DNA from: JBMYXZ01 sp049608925 | Lineage (GTDB): Bacteria > Pseudomonadota > Alphaproteobacteria > JAGOMX01 | Reading direction: 5' to 3' | DNA length: 8,895 nt | Assembly: GCA_049608925.1 (NCBI GenBank) | Contig: JBMYXZ010000058.1 | Coordinates: forward strand, 1-8,895 | Part shown: piece after piece, positions 1 to 6,100 of the stretch | How positions within the stretch are numbered: the first letter of the stretch is position 1 | How the letters are laid out: every line of letters starts with the position of its first letter | Made by a program: the position numbers and the translations under genes | Notes under the pieces: model-generated | Database searches by the model: none | Told to the model about the DNA's origin: nothing | Seen by the model: the letters and a program-made list of their open reading frames with translations, nothing else

Positions 1-59
1 CTCTCAGGCATACTCAGCTGCAGAAAACTAAGGCGTATTCTCGATTTTTCAAATCACGT

Positions 60-120
60 GGGTTGGTGGACTCCGGGCATAAAGCCCGGAGCGTCGGAGT
101 GTGGGGTGACGAGTAGAGAG
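60..120. repeat. GC-rich palindromic repeat-like segment
   Basis: An 8-bp perfect inverted repeat, CTCCGGGC (71-78) and GCCCGGAG (84-91), flanks a 5-nt ATAAA spacer. It is embedded in a GC-rich block that contrasts with the AT-rich sequence that follows. No T tract follows on either strand, so it does not look like a terminator. Two frames read openly across it for about 38-42 codons, from the window edge to stops near 116 and 129; one gives W-T-P-G-I-K-P-G, similar to the way dispersed palindromic repeats of Alphaproteobacteria read when translated (WIPG..PG-type strings). I infer a copy of such a dispersed intergenic repeat. It could also be the 3' end of a gene lying left of the window. 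No second copy was seen in this window. Confidence 0.4.
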
Positions 121-160
121 AATCCTTAGATAGTAAGGCTTTGCCTAATCATTAAATTAT

Positions 161-198
161 CCCGGACAGTTATGGGTCAAACCGTGGTAAGTCGGGAC
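161..198. repeat. Imperfect inverted repeat, possible mobile-element remnant
   Basis: CCCGGAC (161-167) and GTCGGGAC (191-198) form an imperfect inverted repeat with a single-base bulge around a 23-nt centre that holds a short GGT-CAA-ACC motif. It is a GC-rich island between AT-rich flanks (151-160 and 199-260). It may be the end of a degraded transposable element or a small structured RNA element, but no transposase is present to support the first idea. The remainder of 1-281 contains short weak stems such as CCTTA/TAAGG (124-128/134-138) and nothing else I can assign. Confidence 0.25.
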
Positions 199-281
199 AA
201 AATAATATCGTCTATATATTCATCATTAATTAACACCTATTGTGAATAATTAAGATAAACAGTGCATAGGTTATTAAATCG

Positions 282-494
282 ATGGAATCTATTCCCATTT
301 CTTTTTTATTATCATCTACTGGCATAGCTATTGTTGGGCTGATATGGATACTCAACAAAATGCGTTTTCAGATGATGCAGAATCAGATAGACAGGCTGAT
401 AGAGATTCAAAACAACTTAAGGAACTCTAGGTCAAAAAAAGTCGTGAACGACGATAACAAAAACGATATAGACAAGAAAAAGGCCCGGAACTAA
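282..494 (+). CDS. Small single-pass membrane protein, unknown function
   Basis: This is a 70-residue ORF that I do not recognise. Residues about 7-25 form one hydrophobic segment (ISFLLSSTGIAIVGLIWIL), followed by a positively charged stretch and then a Q/N/I/L-rich region that could form a short coiled coil (about 29-46). The tail is highly charged, rich in K, D and N. The positive-inside rule suggests the C-terminus is cytoplasmic. The start has only a weak Shine-Dalgarno-like ATAGG, 11 nt upstream. The TAA stop lies inside the loop of the tig terminator hairpin, so the gene is convergent with tig and its last codons form part of that terminator. No clear promoter was found. Expression is uncertain and it could be a spurious ORF, although the membrane-anchor-plus-charged-tail layout favours a real small protein. 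Confidence 0.5.
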   Translation: MESIPISFLLSSTGIAIVGLIWILNKMRFQMMQNQIDRLIEIQNNLRNSRSKKVVNDDNKNDIDKKKARN

Positions 495-508
495 AGAACC
501 GAGCCTTT
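474..508 (-). terminator. Rho-independent terminator of tig
   Basis: On the minus strand, stem AAAGGCTCGG (508-499) pairs with CCGGGCCTTT (488-479), nine Watson-Crick pairs plus one T-G wobble. The loop is 10 nt and a TTTTTCTT run follows. It begins 21 nt after the tig stop. On the plus strand the wobble becomes a C-A mismatch and no T tract of similar quality follows, so it acts mainly for tig. Confidence 0.8.
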
Positions 509-529
509 GCGTCATAGAGTCAGCAATAA

Positions 530-1870
530 TTATGCGTCTTCTGTCAGCTTCTCAATTTCCTTTTGAAGCTGCTCAAAGGAAACTTTCTTTTCCTTCACAG
601 TGGCTTTTTCAACGATAAAGCGAATCGCTTTTTCCTCAAAAATCGGTGCTTGGATCTGCTCAATTAGCTGAGGTGATTTAGTGATATGCTCGGCAATTTC
701 GCGCTCCTGTCCAGGATAGCGCATGGCCTCTTGCATGATCGCAGAGCGAAGCTCGCCATCTTCAACTTTCAAGCTGTTTTCACGGCCAATCTTTGACAAC
801 ACCAATGCTTGGCGCACACGACGGATAGCGATATCGCGGAAGCGCTTCTTCTCATCTTCAATTTTCTTCTTTGTTGGCTTTTTCTCTTCTTCGTTCAGCT
901 CTTTTTCAGCCTGGCTCCAGATCAGATTGAACTCTTGCTCAACAATGCCCTCTGGCAGGTCAAACGAGTAATCTTCAGCAAGCTTATCCAGAACGCGACG
1001 CTTTGTTATGTAGAAAGCAGATTTTTCATGGCGATCTGCCATTTCTTTTTGCATCTGCTCGCGCAGTTTTTCCAAGCTTTCAAAACCTAGATGCTTTGCA
1101 AGCTCATCATTAATAGGTGTTTCAACTTTCTCGTGAATGTCTTTGATCTCGGCCTTAAAGCGTACGTCCTTGCCCGCAACCTTTGTCAAGGAGTGCTTAT
1201 CAGACATCTTGATTGATTCATCAATCTTAGCGCCAACTTCAACGTCAGTCATTGCTTTTACAAGGTTTCTTGAACCTTCTTCAGCGTTTGGATCTAGGAA
1301 AAACAGTTGACCATTTGCGGTGAACTCTTCAATCTTTTCATCACCCAAGAAAGCCTGCATATCGATGACAACATAATCACCTGCTTTGCTCTTCTTGCGC
1401 TTGCCGGACAAAGGCTCGGTCTTCAACTGGCGGTCTGCCAAATCTTTCAGACCTGATTCAATATCTTTATCTGATGTCTCAACAGCAAACAGATCAAACT
1501 TGTACTTAGAAACATCTTTCAACTCGATCTCAGGATAAATCTCGATCACAGCATTGAACTGTAGATCTCCGCCCTGCTTGTATTCATCAAAGTCAACGCG
1601 CGGCTGACCTGCAATGCGGATATCATTATCTTTTTGTAGCTTGGACAAAAACGACTGAACCATATTTTCGATAACTTTTGGACGGACCTCTGTGCCAAAG
1701 CGCTGGCGCAGAATATCCATGGGAGCTTTTCCAGGACGAAAGCCAGGAATCTTTTTATTTGCTGAATAAACCTTCAGGCCCTTATCAACTTCTTCCTCGA
1801 TCTCGTTTGCAGGAATTTTAACTTGATAGGTATGCTTCAACCCCGTGACATCTTTTTTCTGAACGTCCAT
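530..1870 (-). CDS. tig: Trigger factor, ribosome-associated chaperone and prolyl isomerase
   Basis: A 446-residue protein that binds at the ribosomal exit tunnel (protein L23) and shields nascent chains in the cytoplasm. The N-terminal ribosome-binding domain carries the signature G-F-R-P-G-K-A-P at residues 43-50, at the same place as in E. coli. The FKBP-type isomerase domain spans about 161-252 (begins near AGDYVVIDM, 163-171), and the rest is the helical substrate-cradling C-terminal domain. Total length is near the family norm. I chose the ATG at 1868-1870 because AGAGGATCAC upstream supplies a Shine-Dalgarno at good spacing and because the N-terminus then aligns with the family. An ATG 66 nt further upstream is in frame but would be translated through the tRNA gene (giving VGVQVPPPAP, a typical tRNA artefact). 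tig follows tRNA-Leu by 24 bp and is probably processed from a shared transcript. The clpP/clpX genes often found after tig are not here; a terminator and a convergent ORF follow instead. Confidence 0.96.
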   Translation of the reverse strand: MDVQKKDVTGLKHTYQVKIPANEIEEEVDKGLKVYSANKKIPGFRPGKAPMDILRQRFGTEVRPKVIENMVQSFLSKLQKDNDIRIAGQPRVDFDEYKQGGDLQFNAVIEIYPEIELKDVSKYKFDLFAVETSDKDIESGLKDLADRQLKTEPLSGKRKKSKAGDYVVIDMQAFLGDEKIEEFTANGQLFFLDPNAEEGSRNLVKAMTDVEVGAKIDESIKMSDKHSLTKVAGKDVRFKAEIKDIHEKVETPINDELAKHLGFESLEKLREQMQKEMADRHEKSAFYITKRRVLDKLAEDYSFDLPEGIVEQEFNLIWSQAEKELNEEEKKPTKKKIEDEKKRFRDIAIRRVRQALVLSKIGRENSLKVEDGELRSAIMQEAMRYPGQEREIAEHITKSPQLIEQIQAPIFEEKAIRFIVEKATVKEKKVSFEQLQKEIEKLTEDA

Positions 1871-1894
1871 GTGATCCTCTAAGATTTGAAAAAA

Positions 1895-1979
1895 TGGTGC
1901 GGGCGGAGGGACTTGAACCCCCACGACTCTCGTCACAGGTACCTAAAACCTGCGTGTCTACCAATTTCACCACGCCCGC
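1895..1979 (-). tRNA. tRNA-Leu (anticodon UAG)
   Basis: An 85-nt cloverleaf including an encoded 3' CCA. Acceptor arms GCGGGCG (1979-1973) and CGCCCGC (1905-1899) pair perfectly, with discriminator A at 1898 as expected for tRNA-Leu. The anticodon stem CAGGT/ACCTG encloses the loop TTTAGGT, giving anticodon TAG, which reads CUA and other CUN leucine codons. A long variable arm (TGACGAGAGTCG region) marks a class II tRNA, and the T arm has GGGGG-TTCAAGT-CCCTC. It lies 24 bp upstream of tig in the same direction, so it is probably the first member of a tRNA-tig transcription unit. Confidence 0.97.
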
Positions 1980-2010
1980 GGGAAATCGTACTCAATAGGT
2001 TATGGTTAAG

Positions 2011-2040
2011 GGTATACATCAACTCCAAAGGGAATTGCAA
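2011..2040 (-). promoter_or_regulatory. Candidate promoter for tRNA-Leu and tig
   Basis: On the minus strand TTGCAA (2040-2035) and TATACC (2016-2011) are separated by 18 nt. Transcription would start near 2004, about 25 nt before the tRNA 5' end at 1979. The -10 matches consensus at TATA but not at the last bases. The position between the upstream SBP stop and the tRNA supports it; there is no experimental or comparative evidence here. Confidence 0.45.
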
Positions 2041-2043
2041 GGC

Positions 2044-3027
2044 CTATGGTACAATTTTTACAGCTTTTTCTATCAATGAGGCTGGAAGCTGAATATTTAA
2101 GGCTTCTGCAGTCTGCATATTTACATATGGCTTCTTGTCTTCTGGCATTTCCACCGGAATAATCGCGGGAGACTTTCCTTCAATGATATCTGCCGCTTTT
2201 TCACCGGCCAAAAAACCTTCTTGATAGTGTGAGAACCCTATCGTCAATAAAGCACCAGCCTTTACCCCTTCAGGATCCGGGGCCACCAATATCTTCCCGT
2301 TGCGAATTGCAATCTCAGAAAGACTGGTTAACGTTGACACCACCATATTATCCTGGGGAATCATAATGCCATCAACTTGTTGAATCACCCGCAAGGCAGC
2401 AGGCAACACCTCGGTAATTCGGAATACTGGTGCCTTAACCAGTTTAATATTCAGGGCCGCGCATAATTCTTCCATGACTTGCAGCTGCTTAATCGAGTTA
2501 GCTTCGCCTGGGTTATATAAGACACCTACACTGCTGACATCACCATGAACGCTCATCAACAAGCCCAATTGATCGGCCAAGGGCGGAAAATCGATTGTCC
2601 CGGTGATATGACCGCCGGGCACCTCCATAGACTTTACAAGGCCTGCAGAAATAGCGTCAGTCACCGCCGTAAACACAATACTGGTCTGTGAAGATTTCGT
2701 TGCATTTGCCATGGCCTGCGCAACCGGCGTAGAGATAGCGATAATCACAGTGGGGTCAATGCTGGTGAACTTTGTGGCGATTTGAGCCAACGTTGGAATA
2801 CTGCCATGTGCATTTTCAAAAGTTATAGAAACAGTCTCGCCTTCAATATACCCCCTAGATTTCAATCCATCGACGACACCTCTTTCCACCGCATCCAAGG
2901 CTCCGTGCGCAATGATTTTGGCAATAGCAACAGAAGGAATGTCTTTAGCAACACCATAAGGTGCTAGAAAACAAGAAAAAAGGGAGATAAGTGATAACGC
3001 TTTTATTGACAGTATTTTAATTTTCAT
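2044..3027 (-). CDS. ABC transporter substrate-binding protein, TrpX-like (PF04392), stand-alone copy
   Basis: A 327-residue periplasmic solute-binding protein of the ABC_sub_bind family, whose characterised relatives such as pneumococcal TrpX bind aromatic amino acids; the ligand here is not shown by the sequence. Residues 1-27 form a Sec signal peptide with basic start, hydrophobic core and cleavage probably after G-V-A (27) before K-D. A cysteine at 19 sits in LFSC, but the -2 Phe makes a lipobox unlikely. Family landmarks are STP (99-101), VFTAVTD (118-124) and LYNPGEANS (170-178), the last two nearly identical in the paralogue at 3369-4358; by eye the two share about a third of their residues. 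It has no permease or ATPase of its own and is transcribed away from the operon that does, so it may be an alternative receptor for it. The Shine-Dalgarno is weak (TTTAGG very close to the ATG). No terminator is evident after the stop; the tRNA-Leu promoter follows directly. Confidence 0.88.
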   Translation of the reverse strand: MKIKILSIKALSLISLFSCFLAPYGVAKDIPSVAIAKIIAHGALDAVERGVVDGLKSRGYIEGETVSITFENAHGSIPTLAQIATKFTSIDPTVIIAISTPVAQAMANATKSSQTSIVFTAVTDAISAGLVKSMEVPGGHITGTIDFPPLADQLGLLMSVHGDVSSVGVLYNPGEANSIKQLQVMEELCAALNIKLVKAPVFRITEVLPAALRVIQQVDGIMIPQDNMVVSTLTSLSEIAIRNGKILVAPDPEGVKAGALLTIGFSHYQEGFLAGEKAADIIEGKSPAIIPVEMPEDKKPYVNMQTAEALNIQLPASLIEKAVKIVP

Positions 3028-3160
3028 GACCTAAACTATCTTTAATTAACTTTAATTTATATTAGATTTTTAAATGTTTAATTTCTGTTAAGAATCAATA
3101 TGACAGATAGTATAAATATAGGTTCATGCTCTAATCTTTTAGTAATTACTGTTACTTAAG

Positions 3161-3189
3161 ATAATATTATTTTGCAAAAATAATTGCAA
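3161..3189 (-). promoter_or_regulatory. Candidate promoter for the stand-alone SBP gene, with duplicated TTGCAA
   Basis: On the minus strand -35 TTGCAA (3189-3184) and -10 TATTAT (3166-3161) have an ideal 17-nt spacer. The start would be near 3154, leaving an AT-rich 5' untranslated region of about 127 nt. A second self-complementary TTGCAA occurs at 3172-3177 inside the spacer, 12 nt from the first, a spacing that would put both on nearly the same face of the helix as for a regulator site. The operator idea is inference. Confidence 0.45.
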
Positions 3190-3198
3190 GAATTTTCG

Positions 3199-3229
3199 TT
3201 GTGCGCTGGCTTATCAGCTGTGTTAGAAT
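3199..3229 (+). promoter_or_regulatory. Candidate promoter for the ABC importer operon
   Basis: An extended -10, TG-T-TAGAAT (3221-3229), is preceded by TTGTGC (3199-3204) as a weak -35 at a long 19-nt spacing. Transcription would start near 3236, about 50 nt before the leader ORF. A second possibility further upstream is TATAAA (3111-3116) with TTAAGA (3088-3093) at 17 nt. The whole 3028-3286 gap is AT-rich and otherwise empty of genes. Confidence 0.35.
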
Positions 3230-3286
3230 GATTTTAGTAGGATATTTCTAAGCTGTAACTCATATTTAAAAATTGGAGTAAGAACC

Positions 3287-3406
3287 ATGAAAGACCATCG
3301 ATTTAGCAACTTTTTCCATTGGAATAGACAATCATTACTTAAACTTAGATATACAAAAGGAAAAAGCTGTGAGTACTTATACAAACGTCAAAAAAATTGC
3401 TCTTAA
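3287..3406 (+). CDS. Putative 39-aa leader peptide overlapping the SBP start
   Basis: ATG at 3287 is preceded by GGAG (3275-3278) with 8-nt spacing, a better Shine-Dalgarno than that of many real genes in this window. The frame runs 39 codons to TAA at 3404-3406 and so crosses the GTG start of the next gene (3369) in a different frame. The peptide is basic and has seven aromatic residues (F6, F9, F10, W12, Y22, Y30, Y32). It contains no signal peptide and resembles no protein I know. Two readings are possible: a regulatory leader ORF for the importer operon, or the displaced 5' end of the SBP gene separated by a one-base indel at the A7 run (3390-3396). The SBP already has a normal start and signal peptide, which favours the first. 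Confidence 0.4.
   Translation: MKDHRFSNFFHWNRQSLLKLRYTKGKSCEYLYKRQKNCS
3310..3366 (+). promoter_or_regulatory. Possible Shine-Dalgarno-sequestering hairpin in the leader
   Basis: CTTTTTCC (3310-3317) is perfectly complementary to GGAAAAAG (3359-3366), which contains the Shine-Dalgarno of the SBP gene at 3369. The pairing would make an 8-bp stem with a 41-nt loop. The 5' arm covers the last base of codon 8 through the first base of codon 11 of the leader ORF, including Phe9 and Phe10. A competing mini-hairpin TTCC-ATT-GGAA (3314-3324) overlaps the 5' arm. The stem is mostly A-T, so its stability is uncertain. Confidence 0.35.
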
Positions 3407-4358
3407 AATTCTAATTTGCCTACTGGTCACGATCAGTGCCCTTCCCCCTTTATTTGCCAAAGATTCCCTTAAACTTTCGATATCTCAATTTGTTTCTCAT
3501 CCCGCATTAAATGCTGTTGTTAAAGGCATCAAGCATGGGCTAGAAGATGCAGGGTATAAAGCCAAAGAAAACCTTGAATTAGACCATCAAATTGCCCAAG
3601 GAAACATGGGGACCAACATTCAAATTGCGAATCGCATGGCGAATGATTGCGACATTCTAATCGCCGTTTCCACCCCAAGCGCTCAAGCGGCTCAAAAGGC
3701 CGTACAATCGCAAAGCCTCAACACCCCGGTTGTTTTCACCGCCGTATCGGATCATGTCAGCGCAGGGCTAACAATGCCGTTTGTGACAGGCGTGACCGAC
3801 TCGCAACCCATAGATGGTCAATTGCATATCATCAAACAACTGCTGCCAGAGATAAAAACTATTGGTATTTTATACAATCCTGGCGAGGCAAATTCAGTAT
3901 CGCAGCTGCAGGAAATCAAAAAATCTTGTATAGCTTTAGATATTGATATTATTGAATCACCTGTGTATAAAACATCTGAGATTGATCAAGCCATCCTTCG
4001 TGTTGATGGCAGGGTAGATGCCATCTATGCCCCTGCTGATAACACGGTTATCTCTGCCATCAGTCGCACAACTCATGTTGCCCATAGCCGGGAAATTCCC
4101 GTATTTACGGCAGATACGCACTCGGTCTATCATGGAGCCGTTGCATCATATGGCTTCGGCTATTATGAAATAGGAATAGAAACAGCTAAAAAAGTAATAA
4201 AAATTGCTAATGGGGCAGATCCAAGTGAAATTCCTGTTGAACCTCCTACCCAGAAGCGTTTATATATAAACCTTAACTCGGCAAAACGATTGCACTTAGA
4301 TATAGCTGATCGCTTACTTGAAAACTCAGTGATCATTACGGAGAAAGAACAAAAATGA
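3369..4358 (+). CDS. ABC transporter substrate-binding protein, TrpX-like (PF04392), operon copy
   Basis: A 329-residue periplasmic binding protein that delivers ligand to the permease encoded next. The signal peptide has basic residues at 8-13, a hydrophobic core (14-25) and cleavage probably after L-F-A (30) before K-D, the same K-D start as the paralogue. Family motifs are STP (101-103), VFTAVSD (122-128) and LYNPGEANS (168-176). The start is GTG at 3369, supported by AAAGGA at 8-nt spacing and by the fit of the signal peptide; no in-frame ATG gives a better one. The TGA stop overlaps the permease ATG by 4 bp (ATGA), so the two are translationally coupled. The start region is overlapped by a leader ORF that may control it. 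Aromatic amino acids are the likely ligand class by analogy with TrpX; other small ligands are possible because the family is broad. Confidence 0.9.
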   Translation: MSTYTNVKKIALKILICLLVTISALPPLFAKDSLKLSISQFVSHPALNAVVKGIKHGLEDAGYKAKENLELDHQIAQGNMGTNIQIANRMANDCDILIAVSTPSAQAAQKAVQSQSLNTPVVFTAVSDHVSAGLTMPFVTGVTDSQPIDGQLHIIKQLLPEIKTIGILYNPGEANSVSQLQEIKKSCIALDIDIIESPVYKTSEIDQAILRVDGRVDAIYAPADNTVISAISRTTHVAHSREIPVFTADTHSVYHGAVASYGFGYYEIGIETAKKVIKIANGADPSEIPVEPPTQKRLYINLNSAKRLHLDIADRLLENSVIITEKEQK

Positions 4359-5281
4359 GCATGATCCAAATACTGGGAGCCGTCCAGATAGGCTTAATAT
4401 ACGGTATCGTGGCGATCGGTGTGTATTTATCATTTAGGGTTCTAGACTTTCCTGACCTTTCGGTCGACGGCACATTTCCGATGGGTGCAGCCATTTCCGG
4501 CATCATGATTATCAACGGACATGATCCACTTGTTGCAACCGGATTTGCTATGGTAGGCGGGGCTTTGGCAGGAATCTTTACCGCCTGGCTGAACGTTCAG
4601 TGGGGCATACTGAACTTGCTTGCAAGTATCCTGACATCTATTGGCCTTTATTCGCTGAACCTTCGGATTATGGGCAACCGACCCAACATTGCCATCTTGA
4701 ATGAATCCACCTTAATCACCAGTGTTGAAGATTTATTCCGTGGTATGGGGCTGGAAATGACAAACATGAACATGACAATTCTGTTCCTATTTATTGTTGT
4801 CACACTAATCACTTTGCTGACGTATGTATTCCTAAGCACACAAACCGGGCTTGCGATGCGTGCAACCGGAAAGAATCCCCGCATGGCAACCGCACAAGGT
4901 ATTCGCACGGGCTCGATGGTTGTACTGGGCATCGCACTTAGCAATGCTATCGTGGCCCTGGCTGGCGCTTTATTCACCCAGATTCAAGGCTTTGCAGACG
5001 TTACCATGGGTGTTGGTACTATTATTGTGGGGCTTGCTGCAGTGCTGATTGGAGAAGCCATCTTCTCTGCAAAGTCACTGTTAATTGCTATTTCAGCCTG
5101 TGTTGTTGGATCAATCATATACCGCGAACTGGTTGCCCTGGCACTGAACGCAGACTTTATTGGCCTGCAAGCATCGGACTTACAGCTAGTGACTGCCTTG
5201 CTGGTTGCGGTGGCTATGATGTTATCCCATGGACGAAAACGACTTAATGCGATGTTCTCTCGCAAAGGGAGGGCATCATGA
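4355..5281 (+). CDS. ABC transporter permease, LivH-like (BPD_transp_2 family)
   Basis: A 308-residue inner-membrane subunit with about eight hydrophobic segments (roughly 9-28, 43-56, 59-81, 84-106, 140-162, 192-215, 220-240, 242-262 and 270-290, some short or re-entrant). The loop GLAMRATGKNPRMATAQGI in the middle is the coupling sequence typical of LivH/LivM-type permeases that contacts the ATPase. The N-terminal LDFPDLSVDGTFPMGAA stretch is characteristic of the permeases that accompany PF04392 binding proteins. Only one permease is present, so a homodimer is expected. Start ATG 4355 overlaps the previous stop and has GGAG 11 nt upstream; a second ATG two codons later is possible. The stop overlaps the ATPase start (ATGA, 5278-5281). 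The C-terminus is basic and cytoplasmic. Confidence 0.92.
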   Translation: MSMIQILGAVQIGLIYGIVAIGVYLSFRVLDFPDLSVDGTFPMGAAISGIMIINGHDPLVATGFAMVGGALAGIFTAWLNVQWGILNLLASILTSIGLYSLNLRIMGNRPNIAILNESTLITSVEDLFRGMGLEMTNMNMTILFLFIVVTLITLLTYVFLSTQTGLAMRATGKNPRMATAQGIRTGSMVVLGIALSNAIVALAGALFTQIQGFADVTMGVGTIIVGLAAVLIGEAIFSAKSLLIAISACVVGSIIYRELVALALNADFIGLQASDLQLVTALLVAVAMMLSHGRKRLNAMFSRKGRAS

Positions 5282-6090
5282 TCTCGTTTCGCAAATTAAA
5301 CGTCATCTTTAATCAAGGTACAGCCATGGAAAACCATGCTATCAGAGGCTTGGACCTTGATATCAATGAAGGTGAATTCATCACTGTGATTGGCAGCAAC
5401 GGTGCCGGTAAATCTACCCTGCTGAAGTCTCTAACCGGTGAAGTGCAACCCCAAGGCGGGAAAGTTCTGGTCGATAGTGTGGATATCACTAATTGGTCGA
5501 CCACGCGCCGAGCCCCCTGGGTAGCCCACGTCTTTCAAGATCCTATGATTGGAACTTGTGGCGACCTTACAATCGAGGAAAACTTAGCACTAGCATATCG
5601 CAGAGGCCAAAGCCGCGCCTGGAAAGCGAGACATTGTCTCTATTGGGCCATCACCCCTTCCTATAAGGAAATGTTCCGCGAGTATGTCTCGATGCTAGGC
5701 TTAGGGTTGGAATCGCGCTTAGGCGATCAAATTGGCCGCCTTTCCGGTGGCCAGCGTCAGGCCTTAAGCTTGGTTATGGCAGCCATCAGCCCAATGAAGA
5801 TTTTGGTGCTAGATGAACATACAGCCGCTCTTGACCCTAAAATGGCGGATCTGGTTATGAACTTAACCAAAAAGATCGTGGCAGATCGTAACCTGACAGT
5901 GATGATGGTCACCCACAGTATGCACCAAGCCTTAGATTCAGGCTCTCGTACGATCATGTTGCACCAAGGTAAAGTCATGTTCGATATCACGGGAGAGCAA
6001 CGTGAAAACCTCGATGTCCATGGCCTCTTGGATCTGTTCCAGAAGCATACTGGCACCGAAGTTGACGACGACAAGCTTGTATTAAACTAA
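5278..6090 (+). CDS. ABC transporter ATP-binding protein
   Basis: A 270-residue cytoplasmic ATPase that drives the importer. All catalytic motifs are intact: Walker A GSNGAGKST (39-47), Q-loop Gln87 in VFQDP, signature LSGGQRQ (155-161), Walker B ILVLDEH (175-181) with Glu180 as the catalytic base, D-loop ALD (184-186) and H-loop His213 in VTHSMHQ. An insertion between the Q-loop and the signature (about 105-137) is typical of the ATPases that pair with PF04392/LivH-like permeases. It has a strong Shine-Dalgarno, GGGAGGG, just before the ATG, and its start overlaps the permease stop by 4 bp. The following kinase-like gene begins 10 bp after its stop, which suggests the same transcript. Confidence 0.94.
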   Translation: MISFRKLNVIFNQGTAMENHAIRGLDLDINEGEFITVIGSNGAGKSTLLKSLTGEVQPQGGKVLVDSVDITNWSTTRRAPWVAHVFQDPMIGTCGDLTIEENLALAYRRGQSRAWKARHCLYWAITPSYKEMFREYVSMLGLGLESRLGDQIGRLSGGQRQALSLVMAAISPMKILVLDEHTAALDPKMADLVMNLTKKIVADRNLTVMMVTHSMHQALDSGSRTIMLHQGKVMFDITGEQRENLDVHGLLDLFQKHTGTEVDDDKLVLN

Positions 6091-6100
6091 GCAGGATCCC

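Noticed and set aside
723..1090. Plus-strand open frames inside tig
   Set aside because: They are antisense shadows of the trigger factor gene, with Ser/Phe-rich low-complexity translations and no ribosome-binding site.
3048..3092. TTAA repeats resembling CtrA boxes (TTAA-N7-TTAA)
   Set aside because: The spacings I could measure were 6 nt or irregular, and TTAA is expected often in sequence this AT-rich.
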